From an uncultured Desulfovibrionaceae bacterium (lineage in GTDB: Bacteria > Desulfobacterota > Desulfovibrionia > Desulfovibrionales > Desulfovibrionaceae): a stretch of DNA of 21,110 bases. How positions within the stretch are numbered: position 1 is the first letter of the stretch; the number at the start of each line of letters is the position of its first letter. Below the pieces are notes generated by a model, which saw nothing but the letters and a program-made list of their open reading frames with translations, had not been told where the DNA came from and searched no databases. Shown here one piece after another: positions 6,890 to 15,391 of the stretch. The translations under genes and the position numbers were made by a program. The stretch covers positions 1-21,110 of the forward strand of contig CAMQUX010000004.1 of the NCBI GenBank assembly GCA_947037905.1, given 5' to 3'.

Positions 6890-7819
6890 TTATTTCTCTA
6901 CTAGTGCATGAGTTGCAAACCAGTCTAGCACAAGTGGAACATCTACATTGGAGGGTTTTAATAAAAGCGCCTCTTCTGCAAGTGCTATGGTTTTTTGAAT
7001 ACGCTGAAGCTCTGCTAAAGACATTTTTTCGAGTGCACACGAAAATGAGTTGCTACAGTCTTTTAAAAAAACAAACCGTAATTGTTGTTGAATCGCTAAA
7101 AAAAAGTTCAATGCAAACTCAACACTTACAATTTCTTTATTAGTACTTTTTTCAAACCACCCAATGCCTGTTGTCCAAAAATTAAGGAGCGCATACAAAT
7201 AATCTTGCATCACAGTATCTACTATTTTATTTGCTTCATTTTTTTGGCTTCCCTGCGCATCGCTTGAAACCACCCCAGATTGTTTATGGGGAAGAATAAA
7301 AACAAAACTCCGTGAGACTATTGTTTTTAACAGCTGCTCACGCTGAGGAGTAAGAATAACAAAAAGATTTTGTGGACGTGGGTCTTCTAAAGTTTTCAGC
7401 AAAGTATTAGCAGATTCGAGACCTAGTTTCTGTGCTTCGTTAAATACAGTCACACGGTAAGCACCTGCATAAGGAGCAACTCCCCAAACTGCACGCTTTT
7501 CTCGTATATCCTCAACTTTTACGCCCGCTTTGGTATCAAAAAAAAGTAAATCGTTAAAAACTCTTTCAATAAGTATCTGCTTGCATGTGGAACATATAAA
7601 ACAAGGTTTACCGTCTTTTGCTTGCTTACAGTTAAAGAATGCAGCGTATTGCAGCGCGAGAGCCTCTCGTGTCTCTTGTGTCCCGCCCTCAAAGATTATA
7701 CTCTGTGGTGGATTTTCTCGTAAAAATGAAAAATACCTGTATAAATGTTCCGCATTCTCTAAAGGAGCATGCACTAAACTATTTACAGGTAATTTTTCTA
7801 AATCTTCTTTTTCTGCCAT
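6890..7819 (-). CDS. holB: DNA polymerase III subunit delta-prime
   Basis: This 309-residue protein is the delta-prime subunit of the clamp loader, which with gamma/tau and delta loads the sliding clamp at the replication fork. The AAA+ N-terminal half shows a P-loop position that has lost its Gly-Lys-Thr (EGGTQETR, 44-51), as is usual for delta-prime. It also has the zinc-binding cysteines Cys64, Cys73, Cys76 and Cys79, a Walker B-like NEAQ (127-130), the segment NTLLKTLEDPRPQNLF, and the SRS motif (169-171) that supplies the trans-acting arginine. The C-terminal collar domain is weakly conserved and holds an internal Lys/Ser/Gln-rich stretch. The gene follows purA on the same strand after a 219-bp A-rich spacer with no certain terminator, so co-transcription is possible. 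The ribosome-binding site (AGAGAAA) is weak. Confidence 0.88.
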   Translation of the reverse strand: MAEKEDLEKLPVNSLVHAPLENAEHLYRYFSFLRENPPQSIIFEGGTQETREALALQYAAFFNCKQAKDGKPCFICSTCKQILIERVFNDLLFFDTKAGVKVEDIREKRAVWGVAPYAGAYRVTVFNEAQKLGLESANTLLKTLEDPRPQNLFVILTPQREQLLKTIVSRSFVFILPHKQSGVVSSDAQGSQKNEANKIVDTVMQDYLYALLNFWTTGIGWFEKSTNKEIVSVEFALNFFLAIQQQLRFVFLKDCSNSFSCALEKMSLAELQRIQKTIALAEEALLLKPSNVDVPLVLDWFATHALVEK

Positions 7820-7890
7820 TATGTATTTCTCTACAGTATTTATTTTTCTGCTACTGCTTATTTCTTGATACTATTTATTTCTTTATACTA
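7808..7890. repeat. Degenerate ~17-bp tandem repeat before holB
   Basis: Read on the minus strand, the leader of holB contains about four diverged copies of a 17- to 18-bp unit of the form TAGTATNAAGAAATAAA, ending at the holB start. The first two copies differ at only two positions; the later ones are more degenerate. The result is an A-rich, weakly structured leader. Confidence 0.45.
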
Positions 7891-7988
7891 ATCTATTTTC
7901 TGTTTTATTTATTATTTCAATATATTTATATATTATTTCTATAGCAGTTACTTTTTTACAGTGATTATTTTTTTGTACTCTATTCTAT

Positions 7989-8022
7989 AATGGCATAAAT
8001 AACTTTTATTATTTATGCCATT
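7989..8022. terminator. 14-bp perfect hairpin after purA
   Basis: Arms 7989-8002 and 8009-8022 pair perfectly around a 6-base loop, starting 17 bases beyond the purA stop (minus strand). No run of T follows in the minus-strand direction, so it may be a weak terminator or a transcript-stabilising/processing stem between purA and holB rather than a full stop. Confidence 0.5.
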
Positions 8023-8038
8023 GTTCTTAGTAGCTGTA

Positions 8039-9313
8039 TTATTTTGTAAAAGTTTGTATTCTATCTGGTCCAACAGAAATCATTCCAATTGGCACACCTA
8101 AAAGCTCTTCTATACGAGCAAGATATTTTTGTGTGTTTTCAGGAAGTTCTGCTCTACTTTTACATGAGCTAATATCTTCTTCCCAGCCTGCTAAGGTTTC
8201 ATATACTGGTTTTACTTCTGCTAGAGCATTTTGCTCTTGCGGAGGATACTGTAGCTGCTCGCCTTTATATTCGTACGCAACACAAATTTGTATTTCTTTT
8301 AACCCTGAAAGCACATCGAGCTTTGTAAGAACAAGTTCTGTTGGACCACATAAGCGAACAGACTCTCTTAAAATTACTAAATCAAGCCAACCACAACGTC
8401 TTGCACGCCCAGTAGTTGAGCCAAATTCGCCACCTGCATTTTGTAAAAAGCTTCCTGTCTCATCCATTAGTTCTGTAGGAAAAGGACCACCGCCCACTCG
8501 TGTTGTGTATGCTTTTACAATGGCAAGCATGCGCTCTAAGTCTGATGGAGCGCAACCTGAACCAATAGCTGCACAGGCACTTACTGTATTTGAAGATGTT
8601 ACAAAAGGATAGGTTCCGTGATCTATATCTAAATGAATCCCCTGTGCGCCCTCAAAAAGAATAGCGCCGTCCATATTTTCTATGGCAGAAGAAACATCAC
8701 ATAAATACGGAATAATTCTTTCTATTACGGGTTTAAGTATTTCATAAACCTCATCTGCTTGCATAGGTTCTGTATTATATAACGCTTTAAAGAGTATATT
8801 TTTTTCAACAAGCGATTCTGCTATTTTCTCTTTAAGTAGAGCAATATCTTTAAAATCTGATGCTCTAATACCGCAACGGTGCATTTTATCTTCATAACAA
8901 GGACCAATTCCACGCCCTGTTGTGCCAATTTTATTACTGCCTGTTTTTGCCGCTTCTCTAGCTGCATCTAATTTACAATGATACGGCATAATTACGTGCG
9001 TTTTATTACTTATTCCTAAGCGTTTAGGAGAAGTATCTATTCCGCACAAACTAAGATTATCTATTTCTTTAAAAAATACAAAAGGATCAAGCACAACACC
9101 GTTTCCGATGTAGCATTTTTTGTTTTCATGCAAAATACCTGAAGGAATAAGATGCAAAATACTTTTCTCGCCATTTACAACGAGTGTATGCCCTGCATTA
9201 TTACCACCTTGAAAACGAACAACCGCACTACATTCTTCTGCAAGAATATCTACAATTTTTCCTTTACCTTCATCGCCCCATTGCGAGCCAAAAATGACTA
9301 TATTTTTTGCCAT
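8039..9313 (-). CDS. purA: Adenylosuccinate synthetase
   Basis: PurA joins IMP and aspartate using GTP to form adenylosuccinate, the first step from IMP to AMP, in the cytoplasm. The 424-residue length is normal (E. coli 432). The N-terminal GSQWGDEGKGK (9-19) is the GTP-binding loop with the catalytic Asp14, and NNAGHTL (38-44) supplies catalytic His42. Further hallmarks are GTTGRGIGP with C-Y-E-D-K, the T-S-S-N-T segment, and TTGRARRCGWLD. The start is preceded by AAGAAGGTG on the minus strand and gives the canonical N-terminus M-A-K-N-I-V. It is divergent from the AICAR transformylase gene across 536 bp and followed by holB. Confidence 0.97.
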   Translation of the reverse strand: MAKNIVIFGSQWGDEGKGKIVDILAEECSAVVRFQGGNNAGHTLVVNGEKSILHLIPSGILHENKKCYIGNGVVLDPFVFFKEIDNLSLCGIDTSPKRLGISNKTHVIMPYHCKLDAAREAAKTGSNKIGTTGRGIGPCYEDKMHRCGIRASDFKDIALLKEKIAESLVEKNILFKALYNTEPMQADEVYEILKPVIERIIPYLCDVSSAIENMDGAILFEGAQGIHLDIDHGTYPFVTSSNTVSACAAIGSGCAPSDLERMLAIVKAYTTRVGGGPFPTELMDETGSFLQNAGGEFGSTTGRARRCGWLDLVILRESVRLCGPTELVLTKLDVLSGLKEIQICVAYEYKGEQLQYPPQEQNALAEVKPVYETLAGWEEDISSCKSRAELPENTQKYLARIEELLGVPIGMISVGPDRIQTFTK

Positions 9314-9628
9314 GAAAACACCTTCTTGTAAAATATTTCTAAATCTATTGTTTCTTATGTTGTTTATTATGCTTTTATAACATTTATATCGTTTATACTA
9401 TTTATATTTTTATGATTTTTAACTCATTAGTTTATTAATAGTTTTTCAAGCATTGCTTTCTAAAGCTATTTCTTGCACTCTTTTCTAAGTTTTAATTAGT
9501 GCACATATTTAATTTTATTACCCTATAACGAGTTAAACAACATCATATATTAGACACAACGCAAAACCAATAAGCAATCTAACAAACTAAAACGCACATG
9601 CCAAACAAAATATGTACAAATTTACAAT

Positions 9629-9657
9629 TTGCCCCAAAAAAAACTTTATGATATACA
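9629..9657 (+). promoter_or_regulatory. Candidate sigma70 promoter for the AICAR transformylase gene
   Basis: TTGCCC (9629-9634) and TATACA (9652-9657) are 17 bases apart; each matches four of six consensus positions. It would give a leader of about 185 bases. In DNA this AT-rich such matches are common, so confidence is low. Confidence 0.25.
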
Positions 9658-9799
9658 TAACAGCTTGAATATATAAAAATACATCCACTCATTAAAGCAA
9701 TAGCATGTTTAAATGAGTTTTATAATATCAAGAATAAAAAATGTATAGCTCATTAGTATATATTTAAAGAGAAACATCCTAAAAAATAGTAATAAAAAG

Positions 9800-9835
9800 T
9801 GATATTTAAGCTGATATTTTAAGCTAACATTTAAA
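9800..9835 (+). repeat. Three near-tandem 11-13 bp repeats beside the start site
   Basis: TGATATTTAAGC (9800-9811), TGATATTTTAAGC (9812-9824) and TAACATTTAAA (9825-9835) follow one another and end directly at the AAAGGA ribosome-binding site (9836-9841). They could be binding sites in the untranslated leader or simply slippage products. Confidence 0.5.
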
Positions 9836-9849
9836 AAAGGACACTCATA

Positions 9850-11121
9850 ATGACAAAGAAAAATATGTACACAGAAATTAATAAAGATTCTTTCCCAAGC
9901 GATTTAACACTCGAACTTGGTGATCAAAAAATAATATTTAAAAAACAAACATGGGATATTCAAGGCGAAGTAAACGGCTTGCGTTACGGCGAAAACCCTG
10001 ACCAGCCCGCTGCTCTTTATAAAATAACCAGCTCACAAGTTGAGATTGATGGCGTGCGTTTTCGAGATGAAAATGACGGGCTTGTTTCTGCGCTCACAGA
10101 AGAACATATGCTACAAGCTGGGAAACACCCTGGAAAAACAAATCTTACAGATATCGATAACGGACTAAATATATTACAATATCTTGGTAAAAAACCAGCG
10201 TGCCTTATCCTAAAACACAACAACCCTTGCGGTGCTGCTTGGACTGATGATGGTGTTGAGCACGCACTCTCTCTTGCCTTTGAAGCTGACCGTATTGCTG
10301 CATTTGGTGGTGCTATTGTTTGTAACCGCACAGTGAACAAAGCTTTTGCAGATATTGTAAACTCCTCATACTTTGAAGTAATCGCAGCGCCAGATTACGA
10401 CCAAGACGCACTAGATGAGCTTAAAAAGAAAAAAAATATCCGCATAATAAAAATACCAGGAATACTCGAGCTTGATAAACTTGTAGGGCAGCCATTTCTT
10501 GATATAAAAAGCCTTATGGACGGCGGAATTATCATTCAGCATTCTTTTAGAAACCGCATACTTACTGCAGAAGATTTTCTTCCAGCCGCAGCAGAACATG
10601 ACGGAACAAGCTATAATGCACGAAAACCAAGTAAAAAAGAAGCTGATGATCTTCTTTTTGCATGGGCAATAGAAGCAGGTGTGAGCTCTAATTCTGTTCT
10701 TTTTGTGAAAGACGGTGTAACAAAAGCAATAGGAACAGGTGAGCAAGATAGAGTTGGTTGTGTGCAACTTGCCATATACAAAGCACACACTAAATATGCA
10801 GATTTACTCGCATCAAAAGAACTTGGACTCTCCCTATTTGAGCTCAAACTAAAAACAAAAACTGATCCTTCTCTTTTACCTATTTTAGAGAAAATAGAGG
10901 CAAAAACTAAAGAAGACCGTGCAGGGCTTATTGGCTCTGTTGTTGTTTCTGATGGATTTTTCCCTTTCAGAGACGGTGTTGATTTGTGCATAGAACAAGG
11001 TGTGAGCGCAATAGCTCAACCTGGTGGTTCCATGAGAGATTATGAAGTTATTCAAGCTGTGAACGAAGCAAGCCCACAAGTTGCAATGGTATTTACAGGA
11101 CAGCGTTCTTTCAAACATTAA
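9850..11121 (+). CDS. purH: AICAR transformylase, stand-alone (PurH C-terminal half only)
   Basis: This enzyme transfers a formyl group from 10-formyl-THF to AICAR, the penultimate step to IMP. The 423 residues begin near the transformylase domain: LRYGENPDQ is at 44-52, the catalytic Lys-His pair is at 122-123 (LKHNNPCG), and the C-terminal GGSMRDYEVI and MVFTGQRSFKH match the family. The N-terminal methylglyoxal-synthase-like IMP cyclohydrolase domain of normal PurH (about 190 residues, total about 520) is absent and not encoded nearby, so a separate cyclohydrolase is expected elsewhere. I recall this split in Desulfovibrio-type bacteria. AAAGGA (9836-9841) is well placed before the ATG. 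It faces away from purA. Confidence 0.92.
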   Translation: MTKKNMYTEINKDSFPSDLTLELGDQKIIFKKQTWDIQGEVNGLRYGENPDQPAALYKITSSQVEIDGVRFRDENDGLVSALTEEHMLQAGKHPGKTNLTDIDNGLNILQYLGKKPACLILKHNNPCGAAWTDDGVEHALSLAFEADRIAAFGGAIVCNRTVNKAFADIVNSSYFEVIAAPDYDQDALDELKKKKNIRIIKIPGILELDKLVGQPFLDIKSLMDGGIIIQHSFRNRILTAEDFLPAAAEHDGTSYNARKPSKKEADDLLFAWAIEAGVSSNSVLFVKDGVTKAIGTGEQDRVGCVQLAIYKAHTKYADLLASKELGLSLFELKLKTKTDPSLLPILEKIEAKTKEDRAGLIGSVVVSDGFFPFRDGVDLCIEQGVSAIAQPGGSMRDYEVIQAVNEASPQVAMVFTGQRSFKH

Positions 11122-11435
11122 GATTTTTTTACTGTTCTATCGTAATTCGTATCTATTATAATTCGTATTTATTATAATTCAATTGTAAAATTCCATAAAT
11201 GTTTTGCATGGTGCGGATGTTTTTTCTAAACTGGACAGATTTTTTAAACTAAGCAGGTTTTCTAAACTGAGCAGGTTTTCTAAACTGAGCAGGTTCTCTA
11301 AACTGAGCAAATTTTCTCAACTGGGAAGGTTTTCTCGACTAAGCAGGTTTTAATTTTATGGAAATACTAAGGTATCAGATACGAATATATAAAATGTATA
11401 ATTTCTCAACTTATAAACTTTTTCGGTAATATTTT
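11122..11435. other. 314-bp intergenic region dominated by short tandem repeats
   Basis: It holds a 16-bp direct repeat (AATTCGTATYTATTAT at 11144-11159 and 11160-11175, with a third partial copy) and the seven-unit 18-bp array at 11226-11351. No clear terminator follows the transformylase gene, and no clear promoter is seen before the exoribonuclease gene. Confidence 0.6.
11226..11351. repeat. 18-bp minisatellite, seven units
   Basis: Seven consecutive units of exactly 18 bp follow the consensus CTAAACTGAGCAGGTTTT. The T[A/C][A/G]ACT core recurs at 11227, 11245, 11263, 11281, 11299, 11317 and 11335. The central units are nearly identical and the outer ones diverged, as in arrays that grow from the middle. 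There are no unique spacers, so it is not a CRISPR array. The + strand is open in one frame across the array, reading S-K-L-S-R-F repeats to a TAA at 11351-11353. Confidence 0.92.
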
Positions 11436-13589
11436 ATGACCCACACATCTTCACAAACACTTAAAGCTGGTTGCCTTGTTGAAATAATACAAGGGAATTC
11501 TCCACAAGTTGCTTGGGTGCTCGATATTACTGAGAACAAAGCACGCCTTTTTACTCTGCATAAGCGAGAAATAAAAATTCCAGTAAATCGATTACTGCCT
11601 TGGTTTGGTCCAAGCTACCCCCAGCAAACAAAAGAAGATATTGTACATACTCTACAAGATGCGGAAAAAAACCGTGAAGAGCTCATGAAAGATATTAATA
11701 TTCTTGAGCTATGGAACACTGTACAGGGCGAAATGGAAAATGCGAGCCCGCAGCTACTTGCTGATTTCCTTTGGGAAAAGCCCACAGCAGAGCAAATTGC
11801 AAGCCTTGCTAGAGTTCTTTTTGCTACAAAAACACACTTTAAATTTCAAGCTCCAAACTTCTTAATTTACTCTGAAGAAAAAGTAGTGCTACTAAAAGAA
11901 CAGAAAATTAAAGAAAACGAAAAAGAAAAATTACAGCACATTGGAATGTCCATTTTCTCTGCCCTGTGGGAAGCTTTCTCAACAGGAAAAAATCCTGTTC
12001 TGCCAGAAATGGAAACTGAAGCAGAAGATTTTTTCAAAAAACTCATTCTACATGCGCTCACAAAAAAACTCACAGAAGAAGAAATAATTATCTGGAATTA
12101 TTGTAAAAAACAATTACCAGACACCCCACTTTTAGCCTTTTATCTCGCCAAAAGCTACGGGCTTATATCAGAACATTATAATGGGCTTCTTGATGAACTT
12201 GACTACTGTTTTGATGATTCGTGGGCTCATAAGCACGTGGCAGATATAGAAAATATCAAGAATAAATTTAATGAGTCCATTAAAACTCATAACGAGATTT
12301 CTTATATTACAATTGATGATATAAGCACACAAGATAGAGATGATGCGTTTTTTCTAAAAAAGAACAGTGATAATTCCTCTATTTTAGACCTAGCATTTGC
12401 ACTACCAAGCCTTCATTGGGATTATAATTCAGAGCTAAGTAAAGCAGTGGAAGAGCGAACAACAAGCCTTTATTTTCCTGAAGGAACAGCACACATGCTC
12501 CCAAAAGAGCTTGGGACAGATTTATACAGCCTTTCAGAAAAAGAACCACGCCCAGCCCTTTGTATGCAAATACATATAGCTGAAGATGGTACTATTTTAA
12601 ATGAAAAATTCTTTATTTCTTGGATACTTGTTGAAAAAAACTGGAGCTACCAAGCAGTACAAAAAATGCTCATGGGCGAAATTAGTGAAGTTGGTGAAAA
12701 TAACGAAACCAGCGGAAATGAAAATTTCTTTCAAGATGCGCTACAATTAGCAAATCTACTGCTCGGACTACGCACAAGTGATGGCGCAGTTACAATCATT
12801 CAAGATAATATACATATAAAACTTTCAAATGATAAAGAAAGTAGTGATGATGAAAATAGTACTAATAAAGATACTATCACAGACAAGAAAAATATCCTCG
12901 ACAAAGGAAATATCACAGTCTCGCTCATAAAAAAAGAACCAACCCATGACGCAGAGCTTATTGTTAGTGAATTTATGATATTTGCAAATACTCGAATTGC
13001 TCTTTTTGCAAAAGAAAAGGAAATACCACTACTGCACAGAACGCAAAATATAGCGCTCCCATCTGACGCGGTAGGAATTTTTCATGATCCTATAGATATT
13101 TTTAAAGTAATAAAATTTCTTGCAGCGCCAATTCTTGAAACAGAAGCTAAAAGACACGCAGCACTTGCTGTTCCTGCATATGCGCCAATAAGTTCGCCCA
13201 TTAGAAGATATGTAGATTTTATAAATGTGACGCAAATTCAAAACTTCTTAGAAAATGGCTCTGCTAAATTTAGCAAAGAAGAACTTGATAAATTTTTGCT
13301 TTTTTTCACAAGCCGTAGCCAACAAATTAATGGTTTACAAAAAAAACGCCCTAAATACTGGAAATACGTCTATCTTGCTCAAAATAAAAAGAAAGGCTTA
13401 GAGGCACTTGTTGTTGATGCAAATAGCCCTATGCCTATGCTTTTTTTAGCAGAACTACAAATATATCTTCGAGTGAGCAAAAATATTCTTGGTGAAAAAG
13501 TCTACAACGGGCAATATTTTTTACTTACTTTCGGAAAAATAGATCCGCATACAAGTGAAATTAAAGTAACAAAAGCTCTAGAATCGTAA
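11436..13589 (+). CDS. RNB-family 3'-5' exoribonuclease (RNase II/R-like)
   Basis: The 717-residue protein should degrade RNA from the 3' end in the cytoplasm. The RNB catalytic domain starts near residue 285 with TIDDISTQDRDD: Asp294, Asp300, Asp302 and Asp303 have the same spacing as the four metal-binding aspartates of E. coli RNase II (201, 207, 209, 210). Further hallmarks are YFPEGTAHMLP (346-356) and SPIRRYVDFIN (587-597). The N-terminal 285 residues do not show clear cold-shock domains and the C-terminal S1 domain is short, so this is neither a standard RNase II nor RNase R. Residues about 464-492 are a Ser/Asp/Asn/Lys-rich low-complexity insertion inside the catalytic domain. The ribosome-binding site is weak. 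Which RNA it acts on is unknown. Confidence 0.85.
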   Translation: MTHTSSQTLKAGCLVEIIQGNSPQVAWVLDITENKARLFTLHKREIKIPVNRLLPWFGPSYPQQTKEDIVHTLQDAEKNREELMKDINILELWNTVQGEMENASPQLLADFLWEKPTAEQIASLARVLFATKTHFKFQAPNFLIYSEEKVVLLKEQKIKENEKEKLQHIGMSIFSALWEAFSTGKNPVLPEMETEAEDFFKKLILHALTKKLTEEEIIIWNYCKKQLPDTPLLAFYLAKSYGLISEHYNGLLDELDYCFDDSWAHKHVADIENIKNKFNESIKTHNEISYITIDDISTQDRDDAFFLKKNSDNSSILDLAFALPSLHWDYNSELSKAVEERTTSLYFPEGTAHMLPKELGTDLYSLSEKEPRPALCMQIHIAEDGTILNEKFFISWILVEKNWSYQAVQKMLMGEISEVGENNETSGNENFFQDALQLANLLLGLRTSDGAVTIIQDNIHIKLSNDKESSDDENSTNKDTITDKKNILDKGNITVSLIKKEPTHDAELIVSEFMIFANTRIALFAKEKEIPLLHRTQNIALPSDAVGIFHDPIDIFKVIKFLAAPILETEAKRHAALAVPAYAPISSPIRRYVDFINVTQIQNFLENGSAKFSKEELDKFLLFFTSRSQQINGLQKKRPKYWKYVYLAQNKKKGLEALVVDANSPMPMLFLAELQIYLRVSKNILGEKVYNGQYFLLTFGKIDPHTSEIKVTKALES

Positions 13590-13845
13590 TAAATATTAGC
13601 TCCTTAAAAAAACTCACACCTTATGCTCGCTAAATTAAAAACACCATAAATTTACAGCGCAGCCAGTCTATAATACACTCTGTTCTTCCATATTTATTCC
13701 CTTATTCATAAATATTATTTTAAACTAATCTATAAAAAATTATTCTAACCTCAACATGCGTATGCTAATAGCTTTAACTTGCTTATAGTCTTAAAATCTT
13801 ATATTTATATAACTTATCATGGTACATAATTATTTTGGAGAAGAT

Positions 13846-14436
13846 ATGCTTTTTGAAATACTTGCTATTATTGCAACTTATCTACTTGGTTCTATTCCTT
13901 TTGGGCTGCTTATTGGTAAAATAATAAAAGGCGTTGATATTAGAACACAAGGAAGTAAAAATATAGGCGCAACAAATGTTGCACGAATTTGCGGTTTTCC
14001 CTTTGGAATACTTGCCCTTATACTCGATTTATTAAAAGGCCTTGTTCCTGTTCTTCTTGCAAAACAATACGCTTTACCTGTACCTATTATATCACTTATA
14101 GCTCTTGCTGCAATTTTAGGACATGTTTATTCCATTTATCTTAAATTTAAAGGTGGAAAAGCAGTTGCAAGTTCCATGGGAATTTTTCTTGCCATTGCAC
14201 CGCTTGCAGCAGTATCTGCCATAGTACTTTGCATTATTGCTATTCTTGTCTCTGGTTATGTTTCCGCTGGCTCCATACTTTTTGCTATAACACTCCCTTT
14301 TTTGCTCTGGATTACCGCAAACACAGCGTTTATTCCTCTATCACTCCTCACAGGTCTACTTCTTCTGTATAAACACAGAGAAAATATCCGTAGACTATTG
14401 CAAGGGACTGAAATATCTTGGAAAAAAAAGAAATAA
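13846..14436 (+). CDS. plsY: Acyl-phosphate:glycerol-3-phosphate acyltransferase
   Basis: PlsY transfers the acyl chain from acyl-phosphate to glycerol-3-phosphate, the first committed step of phospholipid synthesis, in the inner membrane. The 196-residue protein has about seven hydrophobic segments and the three family motifs: GSIPFG near 15-20, GSKNIGATN at 37-45, and GH-V-Y-S with FKGGKAVA at about 98-111. The basic tail with H-R-E-N-I-R-R-L is also typical. The ATG at 13846 is preferred to an in-frame ATG at 13819 because TTTTGGAGAAG lies just before it and the shorter form gives the usual PlsY N-terminus. It lies between the exoribonuclease and the flagellar genes with 256 and 156 bp gaps; neither neighbour has an obvious link to lipids. 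Confidence 0.94.
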   Translation: MLFEILAIIATYLLGSIPFGLLIGKIIKGVDIRTQGSKNIGATNVARICGFPFGILALILDLLKGLVPVLLAKQYALPVPIISLIALAAILGHVYSIYLKFKGGKAVASSMGIFLAIAPLAAVSAIVLCIIAILVSGYVSAGSILFAITLPFLLWITANTAFIPLSLLTGLLLLYKHRENIRRLLQGTEISWKKKK

Positions 14437-14592
14437 CAATTCTTCTTTATCTCCGTTTATTTTCTGCTTACAGAAACTATAAAACTTAAACAAATTACTT
14501 GTGAGAATTTAGCGTGAATACACATTTAAGCCTTTTATTCTCTTCTTAAAAAATGTATACTTAAAAATAATATTTTTTTGGTATAGACTAAT

Positions 14593-15378
14593 ATGGATAT
14601 TTTTAATTTTAACTACGCAGAAGTACTAAGCTTTTACTTAACATTTTTTCGCTTTAGTATGTTTTTTCTTGCAGTCCCCTTCTTTAACAGTGCGAATATT
14701 CCTCCACAAGTTAAAGCTGCCATTAGCTTTGTCCTAACTCTCACTGTTTGGCCAAGCATACCTATTTCTGAAATCTACTTTCCTAAACATCCACTTGATA
14801 TTGCTGTTATGTTCCTTAGTGAGGCACTTTTAAGCCTTATAGTTGGAATGTCTATATCTTTTCTTTTTGCAGCCATTCAAACTGGCGGGCAAGTAATAGG
14901 AAATCAGATGGGGTTTAGTATGGTTAATACCATTGACCCTTTATCTGGCGCAAGTGAAACAGTTACTGCTCACTTTCTGTATATGGTTACAGTACTTGTC
15001 TTTCTTGGTGCTAATGGACATCTTATTCTGCTTAGAGGTTTTACGGAAAGCTTTTCTTTTATTCCCCCTGGAACGCTGCTCATTAACGCAGATATTGTGG
15101 CTGCTGTTTTTAGTCTTTCTAATATGCTCTTTACACTTTCAGTCAAAGTTGCAGCACCAATCTTATGCGTTGTATTTCTTGTGGATTTAGCTCTTGCACT
15201 TATTGGACGTGCTGCGCCGCAAATGCAAATTATGGTACTTGGTTTCCCTATCAAAATTCTTGTTGGGTTCTATTTTCTTGTTTATATGTTCGCAATTATT
15301 GCCTCCTACGTGGAAGATTATATATACAAACTACCAACACTACTCCTTAACCTTTTAAACCTTGCTTCACCGCTTTAA
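14593..15378 (+). CDS. fliR: Flagellar export apparatus protein FliR
   Basis: FliR forms, with FliP and FliQ, the membrane channel of the flagellar type III export gate. The 261-residue length matches the family. It is hydrophobic throughout, with the conserved FFRFSMFFLAVPFF start, the Q-T-G-G-Q-x-I-G-x-Q-M-G-F region around residues 96-108 and N-T-I-D-P just after. The C-terminal half contains the A-P-I-L and D-L-A-L-A-L-I-G-R-A-A-P-Q segment typical of FliR/SctT. flhB starts 13 bases after its stop. The fliP and fliQ genes, its usual upstream partners, are not in this window; plsY is there instead, so the flagellar locus begins at fliR here. Confidence 0.95.
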   Translation: MDIFNFNYAEVLSFYLTFFRFSMFFLAVPFFNSANIPPQVKAAISFVLTLTVWPSIPISEIYFPKHPLDIAVMFLSEALLSLIVGMSISFLFAAIQTGGQVIGNQMGFSMVNTIDPLSGASETVTAHFLYMVTVLVFLGANGHLILLRGFTESFSFIPPGTLLINADIVAAVFSLSNMLFTLSVKVAAPILCVVFLVDLALALIGRAAPQMQIMVLGFPIKILVGFYFLVYMFAIIASYVEDYIYKLPTLLLNLLNLASPL

Positions 15379-15391
15379 ATAAAGAGTTTTT

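Larger units (their letters stand above)
9314..9849. other. 536-bp divergent intergenic region between two purine genes
   Basis: The left 200 bases are T-rich with degenerate TTTATA-like repeats and should contain the purA promoter on the minus strand. A candidate + strand promoter sits at 9629-9657. An imperfect hairpin (ACTCATTAAA near 9689-9698 with TTTAAATGAGT near 9709-9719) lies in the presumed leader. Near-tandem repeats at 9800-9835 end at the ribosome-binding site. No reading frame of note was seen, and I could not match the leader to a known purine riboswitch. Confidence 0.5.

Noticed and set aside
9660..9849. Purine riboswitch before the AICAR transformylase gene
   Set aside because: Only an imperfect AT-rich hairpin and short repeats are visible; I could not find the three-way junction and conserved loops of known purine-sensing RNAs.
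10411..10788. Minus-strand frames inside the AICAR transformylase gene
   Set aside because: They are antisense to a well-conserved gene, with Cys/Phe/Ile-rich translations typical of shadow frames.
11226..11351. CRISPR array
   Set aside because: The 18-bp units are directly adjacent with no unique spacers, and no cas genes are present. The same applies to the 8-bp array at 6735-6814.
13669..13674. TATAAT as a plsY promoter
   Set aside because: The nearest -35-like box (TTTACA, 13651-13656) is only 12 bases away, and no extended -10 is present.
13819..13845. Upstream in-frame ATG for plsY
   Set aside because: No ribosome-binding site; the ATG at 13846 has GGAG just before it and gives the normal PlsY N-terminus.
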